Part shown: in pieces, positions 61,027 to 64,000 of the stretch
How the letters are laid out: every line of letters begins with the position of its first letter
Numbering within the stretch: position 1 is the stretch's first letter
Assembly: GCF_003121985.1 (NCBI RefSeq)
Contig: NZ_QEWP01000018.1
Coordinates: forward strand, 27,420 to 91,419
Direction of reading: 5' to 3'
DNA length: 64,000 nt
Source: Marinilabilia rubra
Lineage (GTDB): Bacteria; Bacteroidota; Bacteroidia; Bacteroidales; Marinilabiliaceae
Made by a program: the position numbers and the translations under genes
The notes under the pieces: generated by a model
Told to the model about the DNA's origin: nothing
What the model saw: only the letters and a program-made list of their open reading frames with translations
Databases searched by the model: none

Positions 61027-61651
61027 TCACTTTTCAATTTTGTTGAATTTATATTTTAGTCCAAACAGAGGCCTCAGGAAACCAATTCTTCTTATCATGA
61101 ATTCATAAATGATAAAGCAAATGGCAAAGGTAAAAGCTGTTATACTTACGAATTTCACAAAAGCCGGCATTTCCATCGGCAAAATGATTACAGCACCAGC
61201 GTATAAGGCAAACATGTGAACAATATACACAGGATAGGCGGCCTGGCTTAAGTAATTCAGCACTTTACCCGAAATGCCCGACATGAGGATAATAGCTTAA
61301 TGGCAAATTGTAATATTTCTGAAAAATCAGAAAGTGAAGTGGTGCTATGGCGACGATCCCGAAAATTAAGGGAATCAGAATTCGCTTCGTACGCTCAGAA
61401 ATTAACTGTCGGAAGTTTCGTTTTTTCATGGCAAAAAATAACCCCATGCCCGAAACATAGAATAAAAATGGAATCCGCCATATGTTTAGCATAGTCATGA
61501 GTTTCCATAAATTTTCTATGGGTTCATCGCTTCTAATGAAGCCAATGAACATGGCCCACGGTTGAAAAATAATGGCGATGTGATAGATCAGTAAGAGCCC
61601 AATAGCAACCACCCGCAACCAATCGATATCGTGTCTTCTTTCTTTTGTCAT
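61027..61651 (-). pseudogene. Acyltransferase-3 family protein with internal deletion and frameshift
   Basis: The N-terminal half (from MTKERRHDIDWLRVVAIG at 61651, with the family's RHDIDWLR and LLLIYH cues) ends at YYPHVGHFG followed by a stop at about 61265. The C-terminal half continues in another frame (SGKVLNYLSQAAYPVYIVHMFALYAG to the end at 61027), overlapping by 20 bases. Together they give about 210 residues instead of the usual 350-400, so the middle helices are missing. The frames meet at GGGCATTTCGGG, the likely deletion junction. Intact relatives O-acylate membrane glycans. Confidence 0.8.
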
Positions 61652-61668
61652 TTTAGTAGTTAATTTAA

Positions 61669-62268
61669 TTACTGCAACATCATTGCAATGACCGGGCGGG
61701 TTATTTCCAGGTCGTTCAAATCAAGTTTGAGACCAAGTGGCTCTAATTGTTGCTGGATCATCTCATAGACAGGCTTCATTTCAGCAAATGGCCCTGTAAC
61801 AGATTCTCTGGCAGTTGCTCTACGGTTATTTTCTATGGTTTTGTCGGCCCCGCCATCAATGAGCATCTGCACAATTTCAATACGACAAAAGAATGCGGCA
61901 GCATGTAAGGCTGTTGATCCTTCATTATTTTTCAGGTCCAACTCTGCATTCGCATCAATTAATGCTTTAACAATATCTGTTTTGCCGAAGGTTGCAGCAG
62001 TAATTAAAGGCGTTGAACCACTCATTTGATCTTTCATATTGATATCGGTTCCTGCTTCAATATGTTGTTTTACGATTTCGAGGTTGTCGGATATGATTGC
62101 TGTTAGAATGTCAATTTTTGGCGTCTCTGTTATGGACTTGACTTTTGCATTTTTTTCCGACTTAGTACTATCGCTTCCACCTGATGGAGCGCATGCATTT
62201 GTTAGTAAAAGGATAATGAACGAAAAGTTTACCAACATTTTTAAAGGATTAATTTTTAATGATTTCAT
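61669..62268 (-). CDS. Ankyrin-repeat lipoprotein
   Basis: A 199-residue lipoprotein. The signal ends at LLLTNAC (about Cys26). The mature part holds three to four ankyrin repeats (cues DILTAIISDNLEIVKQHIEAG, MSGSTPLITAATFGKTDIVKALI, NEGSTALHAAAFFCRIEIVQMLIDGG). Ankyrin repeats mediate protein binding. It is divergent from the AraC/TPR regulator and lies in the same direction as the acyltransferase remnant and serine hydrolase, possibly as first gene of that operon. Function unknown. Confidence 0.83.
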   Translation of the reverse strand: MKSLKINPLKMLVNFSFIILLLTNACAPSGGSDSTKSEKNAKVKSITETPKIDILTAIISDNLEIVKQHIEAGTDINMKDQMSGSTPLITAATFGKTDIVKALIDANAELDLKNNEGSTALHAAAFFCRIEIVQMLIDGGADKTIENNRRATARESVTGPFAEMKPVYEMIQQQLEPLGLKLDLNDLEITRPVIAMMLQ

Positions 62269-62500
62269 GATTTTAAATTTTAATATTTGACATTAGAAAA
62301 TTGTTTTACAAAGATGGAGCATTCGTAAATGCAAAGCCTAAAAGGGATGCAGCCAAAAGTGTCAAGTTTGAGCAAGGCATAAAAAATATGACGCACAAAT
62401 AACACATTTGAAGCAAAAGGCCTTTTTTAATCTTTCTGAGAATTGCCAGTTTGTATGCATTTGCATAAATTTATTCTCTTTGGTTTTAATAAGAATCAGG

Positions 62501-63900
62501 ATGTCGAAATCATCAATTTTTGGATCAGGCTTTATTGAAAAGGCAGAAGCGGTTATTCTGGAAAACATTTCGAAAGAACAATTCGGAGTTTCTGAAATGG
62601 CTGAACTTATGAATATGAGCCGTTCCAGTTTGCTTCGAAAAATAAAAACGCAAACTAAGCTTTCTGCGAATCAATTTATTCGTCAGGTTCGCCTTAACAA
62701 AGGTATGGAGCTGCTTAAACAGGACACATTGACAGTTGCTGAGATTTCATATCAGGTAGGCTTTGGGAACACTTCCTATTTCATCAAATGTTTTCGGGAA
62801 CAATATGGGTATTCACCCGGTGAGGTAAGAAAAGGGAAATTGCCGGATGAAGATGTAGCTGTTCAGGTCAGGTTTTTAAGTAAATACAGATGGCCCCTTT
62901 TTGCAGCCGTGTCTCTAATCGTAATCGTCCTGTCCGTCTTGCTTCTTCCTAAAAAAAGCACAGTTCCTGCTGATATTGACAAATCGATTGCTGTATTACC
63001 TTTCAAAAATGAAAGCAGCGATTCTTCAAACCTGTATTTTGTTAACGGGCTCATGGAAACCACCCTGAACAACCTGCAGAAAATTGGAGACCTGCGTGTC
63101 GTTAGCAGAACCTCGGTTGCGAAGTATGGAAATACGAACAAAGCCATTCCTGAAATTGCTGAAGAACTCAATGTAAATTACATTGTAGAGGGTAGCGGAC
63201 AACGGGTTGAAAATCAGATTCTACTCAATATCCAGTTGATTGAGGCTTCAACTGACCGCCCTGTTTGGGGTGAGCAATACAGTCGTGAATTGGGTGACGT
63301 ATTTACGCTTCAGAATGAAGTAGCCAGGAAAATCACAGATGCCATTGAAGCCGTTGTGACACCTGCTGAAATGAGTCAAATTGAGAAAATACCCACTGAG
63401 AATTTAGAAGCTTACGATTATTACCTCAAAGCGCTTGAACCTTATTACAGCCGAACCAGGGAAGGTTTGGAACAGGCGATTTCCTTATTTAAGAAAGCGA
63501 TTGAAAATGATGAACAGTTTGCACTGGCCTATGCCAATATTGCCATATCATATTACTTTCTCGATATAAACCAGAAAAAAAACAACATACCGAAAGCATC
63601 AACAATTATGCTGATAAGGCCCTGCTTTACGATTCCAGATCTGCTGAAAGCCTCATTGCCAAAGCGCTTTACTATTTACAAATAGAGGAGTACCAATTGG
63701 TCTTACCACATCTTGAGAAAGCCCTGGAGTACAATCCAAACTCAGCAGCGGTGGTTCAGATGCTTGCCGATTTATATGCCCGTGCCATTCCAAATACACG
63801 CAAATACCTGGAGTACGCGTTAAAAGGCATTCAACTCAATGTGGCAGCCAATGATTCCATCACCCAGATTTACATCGTAAGCCTTCGGCCTCCCACGTAA
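62501..63900 (+). pseudogene. AraC-TolB-like-TPR regulator, frameshifted
   Basis: A regulator with an AraC-type HTH at the N-terminus (VSEMAELMNMSRSSLLRKI, VAEISYQVGFGNTSYFIKCF), a transmembrane helix (LFAAVSLIVIVLSVLLL), a TolB/FlgO-like amino-terminal fold (SIAVLPFKNESSDSS, YIVEGSGQRVENQILLNIQLIE) and TPR units after it. Start at MSKSSIFGSG (62501). The frame is broken at the A8 run in CAGAAAAAAAACAACA (about 63571-63585): one more A (or two fewer) restores HTESINNYADKALLYDSRSAESL and the TPR-containing frame read as LEKALEYNPNSAAV. The TPR frame then ends abruptly in SLRPPT at 63900, earlier than the usual length for the family. Confidence 0.75.
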
Positions 63901-63906
63901 TGTAAA

Positions 63907-64000
63907 AGTAAGAATTTTTCCCAGCCCGGGGGTGCCGGTCTGGGAATTAGATTTTTCCAAGTTCTACTGGAATCTCTTAGAATTTATTGGAATCAGTTGG
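63907..64000. repeat. Degenerate repeated words at the right edge
   Basis: GC-rich near-palindrome CCCAGCCCGG...CCGGTCTGGG (63920-63944), then ACTGGAATCTC, TTAGAATTTATTGGAATC and AGTTGG, i.e. imperfect repeats of an ATTGGAATC-like word running off the window. They may belong to a further repeat that interrupted the regulator gene. Confidence 0.4.

Noticed and set aside
1..64000. tRNA, rRNA, riboswitch or prophage
   Set aside because: No tRNA-like cloverleaf, rRNA-like stretch, conserved riboswitch core or phage structural gene was recognised by eye; not excluded by a search.

Overview
This 64 kb window is chromosomal DNA of a member of the Bacteroidota, most likely a marine or anoxic-sediment Marinilabiliales/Bacteroidales-type organism. 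The markers are a type IX secretion (T9SS) C-terminal sorting domain on a SprB-repeat adhesin, two SusC-like TonB-dependent receptors with CarboxypepD-type N-terminal domains, an S46 dipeptidyl-peptidase, a C40 carotenoid cluster, and promoters of the Bacteroidota form TTG-N20-TAnnTTTG. No rRNA, tRNA, CRISPR array, intact transposase or prophage was recognised. Genus-level placement is inference.

Layout. 1-8.5 kb: a lipoprotein cut by the window edge; then a DUF4130 protein and its usual partner, a radical-SAM DNA-repair protein, separated by four envelope genes (PAP2 phosphatase, ArnT-like transferase, GtrB-like glycosyltransferase, flippase-like protein); then a LexA/CI-like XRE-S24 repressor with a visible promoter and operator. 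8.5-14 kb: a second ArnT-like transferase, a GxxExxY pseudogene, a CxxC cluster protein and an AbgT transporter, bordered by small repeats. 14-24 kb: SprB adhesin, an operon of GNAT-nitrilase fusion, GNAT and PLP racemase, a CNNM/CBS membrane protein, an NfeD protease and a charge-polarised small protein. 24-33 kb: HYC-type small protein with TonB receptor; the DUF2520, KdsC-like HAD, UbiA and Maf group; DPP11. 33-41 kb: FkbM methyltransferase, then a carotenoid locus with crtB-crtI facing crtD, cruF, acyltransferase, glycosyltransferase and a TPR protein. 41-50 kb: exonuclease, FAH hydrolase, and a heavy-metal efflux operon with a CzcA-TolC fusion. 50-64 kb: exported superoxide dismutase, TonB receptor with CPBP protease, 7TM-AraC regulator, SDR, lipoproteins, serine hydrolase, a collapsed acyltransferase-3 gene, ankyrin lipoprotein and a frameshifted AraC/TolB-like/TPR regulator.

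The most interesting unexplained structure is repetitive DNA. At least seven copies of a 126-166 bp element share imperfect terminal inverted repeats (CAATAGATCGTTAGA ... TTTAACGGAGTATTG), and several have short direct repeats at the insertion point, so they look like a MITE. One copy supplies the stop codon of a gene and another truncates a response regulator. A second, foldback family (TIR about AACCTGGATTATTCATAAAT) has two long copies and one collapsed copy. A third palindrome lies near 51 kb, and palindromes, tandem repeats and skewed low-complexity DNA fill the spacer upstream of the radical-SAM gene.

Functional links that can be argued: a polyprenyl-phosphate sugar module (make, flip, transfer, recycle lipid carrier) inserted between the two halves of a repair pair; a carotenoid pathway that appears to hydrate, desaturate, glycosylate and acylate the pigment with no cyclase gene nearby; a divalent-cation efflux system with His-rich accessory proteins; and a three-gene amide/N-acyl/racemase operon of unknown substrate.
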